Of a stretch of DNA of 64,000 bases, positions 30,764-38,782 are shown one piece after another. Each line of letters starts with the position of its first letter. Positions within the stretch are counted from its first letter, which is position 1. The stretch is taken from the NCBI GenBank assembly GCA_035695065.1, contig DASSEW010000063.1, positions 7,170-71,169 on the forward strand, in the 5' to 3' direction. Source of the stretch: 66-474 sp035695065. GTDB taxonomy: Bacteria; Pseudomonadota; Gammaproteobacteria; Xanthomonadales; Rhodanobacteraceae. The notes under the pieces were generated by a model that saw only the letters and a list, made by a program, of their open reading frames with translations, was not told the origin of the DNA and made no database searches. Both the position numbers and the translations under genes were made by a program.

Positions 30764-32212
30764 TTACTGCGGCAACGCCAGATCGTCCAGCAGCGCCTTC
30801 AGGAAACGCGCGGCGTCGCCGCCGGTCGCGGCGCGATGGTCGAAGGTCAGCGAGATCGGCATGCGGCGGTGCACCTCGATGCCGCCCATCACCGCGACCA
30901 CGTCGTGCGACAGCTTGCCCGCGCCGACGATCGCCACGCACGGCGGCACCACCACCGGCGTCGCATAGCGGCCTGCGAACATGCCGAAGTTGGACAGCGA
31001 GATCGTGTAGCCGGACAGTTCCGACGGCGCGATCGTGCGGTCCTCGACCTGCGAACGCAGGCGCTGGATCGCTGCGCGCAGGCCGGCGCCATCCAGCATG
31101 TCTGCATTGCGCAGCGCCGGCACGAACAGGCCGTCCTCGGTATCCACCGCGATGCCGATGTCCACGTGCGGGTGCAGCGTACGCGTAAGGCTCTGGCCGT
31201 CGAACCACGCGTTCAACGCCGGCACGGTCTTGCAGGCGGTCACGATCGCGCGGATCAGGCGTGCGGTGATGTCCTGCTTGCCCAGCCATTGGTGCAGGTC
31301 GGCATCGTCCACCAGCGTGGTCGGCACGACCTGCGCGTGCGCATCGGCCATCACGCGGGCCATGTTGCGGCGCACGCCCTTCAACTGCTCGGGCTGGCCG
31401 GTGGCTGCCACGCTCGGCGGCGTGGTGCGCATGGGCTTGCCGGATTGGGAAAGGGTGGTGCGTGCCCCCTCTCCCGCCGCGCTGCGCGCGGCGACCTCTC
31501 CCACGAGGGGAGAGGTGAAAGAGCCGGCGCGTGCCGCGCTTTGAGCCCCTCCCCCTTGATGGGGGAGGGGTTGGGGAGAGGGTGCGCGCGACAGCGCGGC
31601 AGTGCCCGCCGCCGCCGCATCCTTGACGTCCTTCATCGTGACCACGCCGCCGGCGCCGCTCGGCTTCACGCGCGACAGATCCACTTTCAGTTTCTTCGCC
31701 AGCGCGCGCACGGCCGGTACGGCCTTGACGCCGCCGACATCGGCCGCGCGCTCGACGTGCACGGTATTGCCGGCGACCATCGCGCCGACCACGGTGCCTT
31801 CGTCTTCGCGCAGTTCGACGATTTCGGTCTGCTCGACTTCGCCGCCTTCATCGGAGGCGATCACCTTGTCGCCATTATCCGGCGCAGCGGAGCCCACGCT
31901 TTTCGCCGGCTTCTTGGGGCCGTGCTGATGGCCGGTACTTTCCGCTTCCGCGCGCTGCTTGGCTTTCGGGTCGGGCAGGAAATCCGCGAGTGCCGCGCCG
32001 GTCTCGATCACGTCGCCGGCCTTGCCGTACTGCTTCGTGAGCTTGCCGGTGTAGGGCGAGGGCACCTCGACCACGGCCTTGGCGGTTTCCATCGAAACCA
32101 GCGGCGCGTCGAGCTTGATGTCCTCGCCTTCCTTGACCAGCCATTCGACGATGGTGGCATCGGGCAGACCTTCGCCGAGGTCGGGGAGGTGGAAGGTTTT
32201 GGTGTCGGCCAT
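30764..32212 (-). CDS. Dihydrolipoamide acyltransferase (E2) of a 2-oxo acid dehydrogenase complex
   Basis: 482 residues from the ATG at 32212. One lipoyl domain (1-80) with the lipoylated Lys in SMETAKAVVEV, a long linker, a peripheral subunit-binding domain (~168-205, AVPAVRALAKKLKVDLSRVK), and the acyltransferase core with active-site FDHRAATGGDAARFL. Residues ~211-250 between the last two domains are encoded by an in-frame CT-rich repeat pair. It is third in the operon after E1 alpha and E1 beta. The substrate could be pyruvate or branched-chain 2-oxo acids; the sequence alone does not settle this. E3 is not in the window. Confidence 0.9.
   Translation of the reverse strand: MADTKTFHLPDLGEGLPDATIVEWLVKEGEDIKLDAPLVSMETAKAVVEVPSPYTGKLTKQYGKAGDVIETGAALADFLPDPKAKQRAEAESTGHQHGPKKPAKSVGSAAPDNGDKVIASDEGGEVEQTEIVELREDEGTVVGAMVAGNTVHVERAADVGGVKAVPAVRALAKKLKVDLSRVKPSGAGGVVTMKDVKDAAAAGTAALSRAPSPQPLPHQGGGAQSAARAGSFTSPLVGEVAARSAAGEGARTTLSQSGKPMRTTPPSVAATGQPEQLKGVRRNMARVMADAHAQVVPTTLVDDADLHQWLGKQDITARLIRAIVTACKTVPALNAWFDGQSLTRTLHPHVDIGIAVDTEDGLFVPALRNADMLDGAGLRAAIQRLRSQVEDRTIAPSELSGYTISLSNFGMFAGRYATPVVVPPCVAIVGAGKLSHDVVAVMGGIEVHRRMPISLTFDHRAATGGDAARFLKALLDDLALPQ
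31465..31582. repeat. CT-rich hairpin repeats inside the E2 gene
   Basis: Two hairpin modules (CCCCTCTCCCGCC with a CCTCTCCCACGAGGGGAGAG unit, then CCCCTCCCCCTTGATGGGGG followed by AGGGGTTGGGGAGAGGG) inserted in frame. They encode a Ser/Pro/Gly-rich stretch (SPQPLPHQGGG, SPLVGEVAARSAAGEG) in the linker between the subunit-binding and catalytic domains. Same family as the repeats bordering the DUF559 genes. Confidence 0.85.
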
Positions 32213-32226
32213 GATCCGGTTCCGTG

Positions 32227-32292
32227 GTAGGGCGGGCATTGCCCGCCGACATTATTGAATCTCTTTGCGACGGCGGGCAGTGCCCGCCCTAC
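32227..32292. repeat. Paired GTAGGGCGGGC hairpins, E1 beta-E2 gap
   Basis: GTAGGGCGGGCATTGCCCGC and, 22 bp on, its inverted partner CGGGCAGTGCCCGCCCTAC. The pair fills the 84-bp gap between the E1 beta stop and the E2 start, including any E2 leader. Confidence 0.88.
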
Positions 32293-32296
32293 ATCA

Positions 32297-33277
32297 TCAA
32301 CTCGCGGCGATGGCTCGCTTCGCCGCCTCGACGATCCGCTCCGTGCTCGGCAGGTATTTCATCTCCAGCCGGAACAGCGGGATGTGGGTGTCGAAGCCGG
32401 TGACGCGCTCGACCGGCGCCAGCAGGTCGTACATGCATTCCTCGGCCAGGCGCGCGGCGATCTCCGCGCCGAAGCCCGCGGTCTTGGGCGCTTCGTGCAC
32501 GATCACGCAGCGGCCGGTCTTCTGAACCGATTCGGCGATCGTGTCGAAATCCAAAGGCGTCAGCGTCGCGACATCAATCACTTCGGCGCTGATGCCCTGT
32601 TCGGCCAGCGCGTCGGCGGCTTCCAGCGTTTCCTTCACCTGCGCACCCCAGGTCACCAGCGTGACATCGGTGCCGTCGCGCAGCACGAAGCACACGTCCA
32701 GCGGCAGCGCCTCGCCGTCGTCCGGCACTTCTTCCTTGTACTGGCGGTAGATGCGCTTGGGTTCGAAGAACATCACCGGATCCGGATCGCGGATCGCGGC
32801 CAGCAGCAGGCCATAGGCGCGCGCGGGCGAGGAGGGCAGCACCACGCGCAGGCCGGGAATGTTGGTGAACAGGTGTTCGTTGGCTTCCGAATGATGCTCC
32901 GGCGCGCGGATGCCGCCGCCCCACGGCGCGCGGAACACCGCCGGCACCGTGATGCGCCCGCGCGTGCGGTTGCGGAGGCGCGCGGCGTGGCAGGCGATCT
33001 GCTCCATCATCGGATAGATGAAGCCTTCGAACTGCGCCTCGGCGACGGGTTTCATGCCTTGTGCGGCGAGCCCGACGGTGACGCCGGCGATGGTGGTTTC
33101 GTCCAGCGGCGTGTCGAGCACGCGCAGCTCGCCGAATTTCTCCTGCAGGCCGACGGTGGCGCGGAACACGCCGCCGTTGACGCCCACGTCCTCGCCCAGC
33201 ACCACGACCGAATCGTCGTGCTGCATTTCATACGCGAGCGCCTGGGTGACCGCTTCGATGAGAGTGATGGCTGCCAT
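32297..33277 (-). CDS. 2-oxo acid dehydrogenase E1 component, beta subunit
   Basis: 326 residues from the ATG at 33277, preceded by CAGGAGAACC. Transketolase-like pyrimidine-binding domain (VVVLGEDVGVNGGVFRAT, LDTPLDETTIAGVTVGLA, MEQIACHAARLRNRT, VFRAPWGGGIRAPEHHSE) and a C-terminal domain (VTLVTWGAQVKETLEAA, VIDVATLTPLDFDTI). It forms an alpha2beta2 E1 with the upstream gene product and uses thiamine diphosphate. PDH or BCKDH type; substrate not decided. Confidence 0.92.
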   Translation of the reverse strand: MAAITLIEAVTQALAYEMQHDDSVVVLGEDVGVNGGVFRATVGLQEKFGELRVLDTPLDETTIAGVTVGLAAQGMKPVAEAQFEGFIYPMMEQIACHAARLRNRTRGRITVPAVFRAPWGGGIRAPEHHSEANEHLFTNIPGLRVVLPSSPARAYGLLLAAIRDPDPVMFFEPKRIYRQYKEEVPDDGEALPLDVCFVLRDGTDVTLVTWGAQVKETLEAADALAEQGISAEVIDVATLTPLDFDTIAESVQKTGRCVIVHEAPKTAGFGAEIAARLAEECMYDLLAPVERVTGFDTHIPLFRLEMKYLPSTERIVEAAKRAIAAS

Positions 33278-33288
33278 TCGGTTCTCCT

Positions 33289-33330
33289 GTAGGGCGGACA
33301 TCGTCCGCCGGCGGGCAGTGCCCGCCCTAC
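33289..33330. repeat. Paired GTAGGGCGGGC hairpins, E1 alpha-E1 beta gap
   Basis: GTAGGGCGGACATCGTCCGCC abutting GGCGGGCAGTGCCCGCCC and TAC. It occupies the gap between E1 alpha and E1 beta, only 11 bp before the E1 beta start codon, so the E1 beta Shine-Dalgarno directly adjoins the repeat. A GCGCGCTCCTGCG repeat half follows at about 33345. Confidence 0.88.
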
Positions 33331-33363
33331 ACAGCAGGTGCGCGCGGGCGCGCTCCTGCGTCG

Positions 33364-34446
33364 TTATTGGTGTTTTTCCAGAGAAAGCGCCAAGTCGCGC
33401 TGTTTTTCCAGGTCCGCCGGAATCTCGGCGAAGGTGTAGTCGAACATCGCGGTCACCGGCTGCGCCTTGCTTTCGAGGTAGGCATTCACTTCGCTGTCCA
33501 TCCACTCGTTGCATTCGTCCTGCAACGCCTTTTCCTTCTTCTCGTTCCAGGCCTTGTGCGCTTCGAGGTACACGCGCAGTCGCTTGACCGGATCCTTTTT
33601 CCACGCGTCCTCGACTTCGTCCTTGCCGCGATAGCGGCGCGCGTCGTCGGCGGTGGTGTGATCGCCGAGGCGATAGGTGACGCATTCGATCACGCTGCCG
33701 CCGTCGCCCTTGCGTGCGCGGTCCAGCGCGTCTTCCATCGCCTTGCGCACCGCTATGATGTCGTTGCCGTCCACCTGGATGGACGGAAGCCCGGCGGCGA
33801 TGCCTTTCTGCGCCAGCGTCTGCGCGCCGGACTGGATGCGACGCGGCACCGAGATCGCCCACTGGTTGTTGACGATCACCGCCACCAGCGGCAGCTTCTG
33901 CGCGCCGGCGATGTTGATCGCGCCGTAGAAATCGCCCTTCGATGAACCGCCATCGCCAATGGTGCACACCGCGACGCGCTTCTCCTTGCGGATCTTGAAC
34001 GCCAGCGCACTGCCTGCCGCGTGCAGGCACTGCGTGCCGATCGGCACCGACCAGGCGAAATCGTGGCGCGCCGGTTCGTTCTGGTAGTCGTTGCCGCGCT
34101 CGTCGCCGCCCCAGTACATGTAGACCTCGCGCGGCTGCACGCCGCGGAAGAGCTGCGCGCCGTATTCGCGGTAGCTGGGCGCCAGCACGTCTTCGGGCTT
34201 CATCGCCGAACCGATGCCGACGTGCGCGGCCTCGTGGCCGAGGCACGAGGCGTAGGTACCCAGCTTGCCGGTGCGCTGCAGGGCGATGGACTTCGCGTCG
34301 AACACGCGCGTGGACACCATCAGCTTGTACAGCTTGACCATGGTGTCCATGTCCTTGGCGAACGCGGGCAGGTCCTTGCGCACCAGCTTGCCGTCGGCAT
34401 CCAGGTACTGCAGGTATTCGATTTCGAAACTGGCGGCGATGGGCAT
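33364..34446 (-). CDS. 2-oxo acid dehydrogenase E1 component, alpha subunit
   Basis: 360 residues from the ATG at 34446. Thiamine-diphosphate motif GDGGSSKGDFYGAINIAG with VIVNNQWAISVPR, phosphorylation-loop-like YRLGDHTTADDARRYR, and the substrate/TPP segment QRTGKLGTYASCLGHEAAHV. First gene of an E1 alpha-E1 beta-E2 operon. The sequence fits both Gram-positive-type pyruvate dehydrogenase and branched-chain 2-oxo acid dehydrogenase; the nearby amino-acid catabolic genes lean slightly toward the latter. Confidence 0.9.
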   Translation of the reverse strand: MPIAASFEIEYLQYLDADGKLVRKDLPAFAKDMDTMVKLYKLMVSTRVFDAKSIALQRTGKLGTYASCLGHEAAHVGIGSAMKPEDVLAPSYREYGAQLFRGVQPREVYMYWGGDERGNDYQNEPARHDFAWSVPIGTQCLHAAGSALAFKIRKEKRVAVCTIGDGGSSKGDFYGAINIAGAQKLPLVAVIVNNQWAISVPRRIQSGAQTLAQKGIAAGLPSIQVDGNDIIAVRKAMEDALDRARKGDGGSVIECVTYRLGDHTTADDARRYRGKDEVEDAWKKDPVKRLRVYLEAHKAWNEKKEKALQDECNEWMDSEVNAYLESKAQPVTAMFDYTFAEIPADLEKQRDLALSLEKHQ

Positions 34447-34555
34447 TCGCTCGGCTCCGCAAGACGACAGAAAGGCTGGAAAGTTTAGCAGGGCAGGCAA
34501 GCGGGGCGCAGGTGGGGGAGCAAGGCCGGCAGACGATCGGCAGTGCCACGCCTTG

Positions 34556-34678
34556 AAAGCCGTTCATCCTGAGCGTAGGCCCATCTTTGAAAAAGATGGA
34601 GCCGGAGTCGAAGGACAGCGGCGTTTCGGCTTCGTTCGCTTCGCTCACTACGCAACGCGAACGGCTTTTACTTTTGAC
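34556..34678. repeat. Palindromic element, CGTTCATCCTGAGCG family
   Basis: Bounded by AAAGCCGTTC and GAACGGCTTT, a perfect 10-bp inverted pair. Inside are TCCTGAGCGTAGGC, a hairpin (CCATCTTTGAAAAAGATGG) and GTCGAAGGAC. It lies in the 338-bp gap between the divergent E1 alpha and kynA genes and so in the promoter region of one or both. A second copy with different but complementary ends is at 45790-45904. The rest of the gap shows no gene. Confidence 0.8.
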
Positions 34679-34784
34679 CGGCGCAATCCGATACACACGA
34701 TTCATTTTTGATTTCCGTCGAGCCCGCCACTCGCCATGCAGGGGCTTTGGTCTTACCCTGCGACTTTTCCCGCTCCAACTTCCC

Positions 34785-35645
34785 ATGGCAGACGACGAAT
34801 CCAGCAACCGGCGCGACCTCGAATCCGGCATCCAGCGCGATCTTGCGGGCCGCATGACCTACGCCAGCTACCTGCAACTGGAGACGTTGCTGGCCGCGCA
34901 GCGCCCGGTGTCGGACCCGGTGTATCACGACGAGCTGCTGTTCATCGTGCAGCACCACGTCGCCGAGCTGTGGCTGAAGCTGATGACCCATGAGCTGCGC
35001 GCGGCGATCGTGGACCTCGATGCCGACCACGCCGAGCAGGCGCAGAAGAAGCTCGCGCGCGTGAAGCGCATCCAGGACCAGCTGTTCAACCAGTGGGCGG
35101 TGCTGGAAACCATGACGCCGCACGAGTACCTGAAATTCCGCGACGCGCTCGGGCCCTCCTCGGGCTTCCAGTCGCTGCAGTACCGCACGGTCGAATTCCT
35201 GCTCGGCAACAAGCACGCGGACATGCTGGACGTGTTCAAGCACGATCCGGACGCATTGGCGCGCCTGCGCGCCGCGCTGGATGCGCCGACGCTTTACGAC
35301 TCGGTGCTGCACTGGCTGGCGCGGCGCGGGCATGCGATCCCGAAGGACATCCTTGAACGCGACGTGCGCGAAGGCTGGAAGAACCAGCCGGCATTGCTGC
35401 CGGTGTTCCAGCGCATCTACGCCGCGCCGGAACGGTTCTGGCCCGAATACCACCTGTGCGAAACGCTGGTGGACGTCGAGGAGAACTTCCAGCTCTGGCG
35501 CTTCCGCCACATGAAGGCGGTGGAACGCATCATCGGCTACCGCAAGGGCACCGGCGGTTCTTCGGGCGTGGGCTTCCTGAAGAAGGCGCTGGACCTGACG
35601 TTCTTCCCGGAATTGCTGGAAGTGCGGACGGTGTTGGGCGCCTGA
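34785..35645 (+). CDS. kynA: Tryptophan 2,3-dioxygenase
   Basis: 286 residues from the ATG at 34785. A heme enzyme that opens the indole ring of L-tryptophan to N-formylkynurenine. Signatures: MTYASYLQLETLLAAQ, DELLFIVQHHVAELWLKLM with the distal His, SSGFQSLQYRTVEFLLGNK, and the C-terminal WRFRHMKAVERIIGYRKGTG containing the proximal heme His. No kynurenine formamidase, kynureninase or kmo gene is adjacent. Confidence 0.96.
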   Translation: MADDESSNRRDLESGIQRDLAGRMTYASYLQLETLLAAQRPVSDPVYHDELLFIVQHHVAELWLKLMTHELRAAIVDLDADHAEQAQKKLARVKRIQDQLFNQWAVLETMTPHEYLKFRDALGPSSGFQSLQYRTVEFLLGNKHADMLDVFKHDPDALARLRAALDAPTLYDSVLHWLARRGHAIPKDILERDVREGWKNQPALLPVFQRIYAAPERFWPEYHLCETLVDVEENFQLWRFRHMKAVERIIGYRKGTGGSSGVGFLKKALDLTFFPELLEVRTVLGA

Positions 35646-35694
35646 CCCGCACGCATCGGCTCTGCAGGAGCGCGCCTGCGCGCGACAAATTGTC

Positions 35695-35749
35695 GTAGGG
35701 CGGGCATTGCCCGCCGACTTGGCACAACGGCGGACGGTGTCCGCCCTAC
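35695..35749. repeat. Paired GTAGGGCGGGC hairpins upstream of the peptide transporter
   Basis: GTAGGGCGGGCATTGCCCGC and its inverted partner GGCGGACGGTGTCCGCCC with TAC, separated by 14 bp. The pair ends 15 bp before the transporter ATG. A CAGGAGCGCGCCTGCGCGCG repeat lies just upstream (35664). Confidence 0.88.
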
Positions 35750-35764
35750 GCCTCAAGGAACCAC

Positions 35765-37279
35765 ATGAGCACCATCGCCACCGACACGACCGCACCCGCA
35801 CCGATGCCGGCGTGGCCACAATTGTTCGGCCATCCGCGTCCGCTGTGGATGCTGTTCATGACCGAGTTCTGGGAGCGCTTCGCGTTCTATTCGGTCAGTT
35901 GGGCGCTGGCGCTGTACATCGTGGCGCAGTTCTACCACGGCGATCCTTCGGGGCAGGCATGGGCCAGCGGCATCTTCGGCGCCTACACCGCATTGATCTA
36001 CGGCACCGGCATTTTCGGCGGCTGGGTCGCCGACAAGCTGATCGGCTACCAGCGCACGATCCTGCTCGGCGCGCTGGTCATGGCCGCCGGCCTGTTCGTG
36101 CTGATGGTGCCCTCGCGCGCGATGCTGCTGCTCGGCCTTGCGCTGGTGATCGTCGGCGACGGCCTGTTCAAGCCGAACATCTCGACCATGGTCGGCCAGT
36201 TGTATGGTCGCGATGACCCGCGCCGCGACCGCGGTTTCATTCTCTTCTACATGGGCATCAACGCCGGTGCGCTGGTCGCGCCGCTGCTGACCGGCTGGCT
36301 GGCCGCGCACTTCACGCGCACGCCGATGCAGGAGAACTACCGGCTGGTGTTCCTCGCCGCCGGCATCGGCATGGTGCTCAGCCTGTTGTGGTTCTGGTTC
36401 GGCCGCCGGCAATTGAAGGAGGTGGGCCGTCCTGCGCCGGGCGCGCAAGGCTTGTCGCGCGTCGCGTGGGTGTTCCTCGGCGTGATCGTCGCGGTGCCGG
36501 TGGTGTGGCTGTTGCTCGACAAGCTCGGCGCCGCGGGCCTGCAGTGGCTGCTCGGGTTGCTGTTCGTCGCCGTGGCCGCGATGCTGCTGGTGGAAGCCGC
36601 GCGCTCGGGATCCGTGCAGACGCATCGCGTGCTGGCGATGCTGATCATCTTCGCTTTCAACATCCTGTTCTGGATGTTCTATTACCAGCTCGGCACCTCG
36701 TTCAATTTCCTCGCCGAAAACCTGGTGGACCGCACCTTCGCCGGCGGCTGGGTGTTCCCGGTCGGCTGGTTCCAGTCGGTGAGTCCGCTGGCGATCATCC
36801 TGCTGGCGCCGCCGCTGACGCTGGTCTGGGCGTGGCTCGACAAGCGCCGCATCGAGCCCTCGATTCCGCGCAAGTTCGGACTTGGCCTCGTGTTCAATGG
36901 GCTGGGTTTCCTGGTGCTGATGTTCGCGTTGTCGAAACTGATCGGCCCGGCCGGGTTGATTCCGTTCTGGCCGCTGGTGGCGACCTACGCGTTGCAGACT
37001 TTGGGCGAGCTGTGCCTGTCGCCGATCGGGCTTTCGATGGTGACCAAGCTCGCGCCGCCGCGGCTCGTCGGCTTCGCGATGGGCGGATGGTTCCTGTCGC
37101 TCGCGGTGGGCGGCAATTTGTCCGGCCTGTTCGCTACGCGCATCGCCGGCACTGGCGGCATGACGGCGGCCTCCGCGCTGTCGGGCTTCACCTTCGGCTT
37201 CTGGCTGCTGATCGGCGCGGGCGTGCTGCTGTTGCTGATTGCGCCGCTGGTGAACAGGCTGATGCATGGGGTGCGTTGA
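35765..37279 (+). CDS. POT-family proton-coupled peptide transporter
   Basis: 504 residues, 12-14 membrane helices. POT signatures: LFMTEFWERFAFYSVSWALA in helix 1 (the ExxER-type motif), GDGLFKPNISTMVGQLY, and FILFYMGINAGALVAPLL. It imports di- and tripeptides with protons at the inner membrane. Stands alone; the start follows a paired repeat by 15 bp, and a long palindromic element begins 2 bp after the stop. Confidence 0.92.
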   Translation: MSTIATDTTAPAPMPAWPQLFGHPRPLWMLFMTEFWERFAFYSVSWALALYIVAQFYHGDPSGQAWASGIFGAYTALIYGTGIFGGWVADKLIGYQRTILLGALVMAAGLFVLMVPSRAMLLLGLALVIVGDGLFKPNISTMVGQLYGRDDPRRDRGFILFYMGINAGALVAPLLTGWLAAHFTRTPMQENYRLVFLAAGIGMVLSLLWFWFGRRQLKEVGRPAPGAQGLSRVAWVFLGVIVAVPVVWLLLDKLGAAGLQWLLGLLFVAVAAMLLVEAARSGSVQTHRVLAMLIIFAFNILFWMFYYQLGTSFNFLAENLVDRTFAGGWVFPVGWFQSVSPLAIILLAPPLTLVWAWLDKRRIEPSIPRKFGLGLVFNGLGFLVLMFALSKLIGPAGLIPFWPLVATYALQTLGELCLSPIGLSMVTKLAPPRLVGFAMGGWFLSLAVGGNLSGLFATRIAGTGGMTAASALSGFTFGFWLLIGAGVLLLLIAPLVNRLMHGVR

Positions 37280-37280
37280 G

Positions 37281-37464
37281 GGATGCTCTGGAAGCTACTG
37301 CGCTCGGCAGCTTGCGCGCCGGCGAGCTGGTGCTCGGATTAGGCCCGGTACATGGATGTACCGCTTTGGGGCCAAGGAATGCTCATGTACTGACGTGTAC
37401 ACTCCGCTTCCTGCGCTCCGGCGTCTCGCAATCTGCCTTCGCTCGCTACGCTTCCAGAGCATCC
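37281..37464. repeat. Long palindromic element, copy 2 (CATGTACTGACGTGTACAC family)
   Basis: 184 bp bounded by GGATGCTCTGGAAGC and GCTTCCAGAGCATCC, a perfect 15-bp inverted pair. The interior matches copy 1 at 6647-6783 (CTGCGCTCGGCA, CTTGCGCGCCGGCG, CATGTACTGACGTGTACAC, CAATCTGCCTTCGCTCGC), with an extra hairpin (GGTACATGGATGTACC) in the middle. The 259-bp gap between the transporter and hppD holds this element and the hppD leader. Confidence 0.88.
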
Positions 37465-37538
37465 CTGCCCGGTGTCAGCCGGAGGTGCCAGCTGGCGCGT
37501 TAGAATACGCGTTCCAGATTCAGCGTCCGGAGGACCTC

Positions 37539-38624
37539 ATGGCCGCCCAACCCAACATCGGCATGCAGCCGACCACGTTCGCCAACCCGATGGGCGTGGA
37601 CGGTTTCGAATTCGTCGAATTCGCGGCGCCGGACGCGAAGCTCCTGCACGCGCTGTTCCCGAAGCTCGGTTTCATCGCCGTCGCGAAGCACAGGTCCAAG
37701 GCGATCACGCTGTACCGCCAGGGCGAATGCAATTTCCTGGTCAACGAGCAGCCGGATTCCTTCGCCGCCGATTTCGTGGCGAAGCACGGGCCCTGCGCCT
37801 GCGGATTCGCGATCCGCTTCACGCGCCCCGCGAACGAAGTGCGCGAGGCCGCGCTGAAGAATGGCGCCGAACCGATCGCGAACAAGGAATCGAGCAAGGC
37901 CGTTGATGCACCGACCATCGTCGGCATCGGCGGTTGCATGCTGTACCTGGTGGATCGCTACGGCGACAAAGGCAGCGTGTTCGACGACTACGAATGGCTG
38001 CCGGGCGTGGAGCGCAAGCCAAAGGGCTTCGGCCTCACCTTCATCGATCACCTGACCCACAACGTCCTGTTCGGCAACATGAAGACGTGGGCGGATTACT
38101 ACGAGCGCCTGTTCAACTTCCGCGAGATCAAGTATTTCGACATCAAGGGCGCCAAGACCGGCCTCGTTTCCAAGGCAATGACCGCGCCCGACGGGATGGT
38201 GCGGATTCCGCTCAACGAGTCGAACGATCCCAAGTCGCAGATCAACGAGTACCTCGACGAATACAAGGGCGAAGGCATCCAGCACATCGCGCTGTTCACC
38301 GACACGATCTACGACACGGTGGAAGCCATGCGCAAAGCCGGCGTCGAATTCTTGGACACGCCGGACACCTATTTCGAAGTGATCGACGTGCGCGTGCCGA
38401 ACCACGGCGAGGACGTCCCGAGGCTCGCGAAGAACAAGATCCTGATCGATGCCGACCAGGAGACCAAGAAGCGCCTGCTGCTGCAGATCTTCACCCAGAA
38501 CGTGATCGGCCCGATCTTCTTCGAGATCATCCAGCGCAAGGGCAACGAAGGCTTCGGCGAAGGCAACTTCCAGGCACTGTTCGAATCCATCGAGCGCGAC
38601 CAGATGAAGCGGGGGGTGTTGTAA
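37539..38624 (+). CDS. hppD: 4-hydroxyphenylpyruvate dioxygenase
   Basis: 361 residues from the ATG at 37539, after CCGGAGGACC. Converts 4-hydroxyphenylpyruvate to homogentisate using Fe(II) and O2. Two vicinal-oxygen-chelate halves; metal ligands are His in FIDHLTHNV, His in GIQHIALFTDTI and Glu in GPIFFEIIQRKGN. It supplies homogentisate to HmgA, whose gene lies 570 bp downstream, separated by a repeat-bounded DUF559 gene that looks like an insertion into the pathway operon. Confidence 0.96.
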   Translation: MAAQPNIGMQPTTFANPMGVDGFEFVEFAAPDAKLLHALFPKLGFIAVAKHRSKAITLYRQGECNFLVNEQPDSFAADFVAKHGPCACGFAIRFTRPANEVREAALKNGAEPIANKESSKAVDAPTIVGIGGCMLYLVDRYGDKGSVFDDYEWLPGVERKPKGFGLTFIDHLTHNVLFGNMKTWADYYERLFNFREIKYFDIKGAKTGLVSKAMTAPDGMVRIPLNESNDPKSQINEYLDEYKGEGIQHIALFTDTIYDTVEAMRKAGVEFLDTPDTYFEVIDVRVPNHGEDVPRLAKNKILIDADQETKKRLLLQIFTQNVIGPIFFEIIQRKGNEGFGEGNFQALFESIERDQMKRGVL

Positions 38625-38740
38625 GCGAAGGTGCGACGGGCGCCACGCTCAATACCGAGGCCGCGCTTGAGCCCTTCGGCAGGTTTGGGGAGAGCTGCGT
38701 AGCGGAGTGATCGGTCGCAGGCGAGGAATCGGCTTTTGAA

Positions 38741-38775
38741 CCCCTCTCCCTTCGGGAGAGGGGTAGGGGTGAGGG
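38741..38775 (+). repeat. Left CT-rich hairpin bordering DUF559 copy A
   Basis: CCCCTCTCCC-TTC-GGGAGAGGGG hairpin followed by TAGGGGTGAGGG. It is inverted with respect to the right repeat at 39141-39175 and matches it at 33 of 35 positions. It ends 7 nt before the nuclease GTG, so GGGTGAGGG could act as its Shine-Dalgarno. Confidence 0.92.
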
Positions 38776-38782
38776 TTCGGGA

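Noticed and set aside
32297..34855. Apparent 852-codon minus-strand frame spanning E1 beta and the region of E1 alpha
   Set aside because: Only its last 326 codons (from 33277) match E1 beta; the rest is the wrong frame of E1 alpha. It is not a natural fusion.
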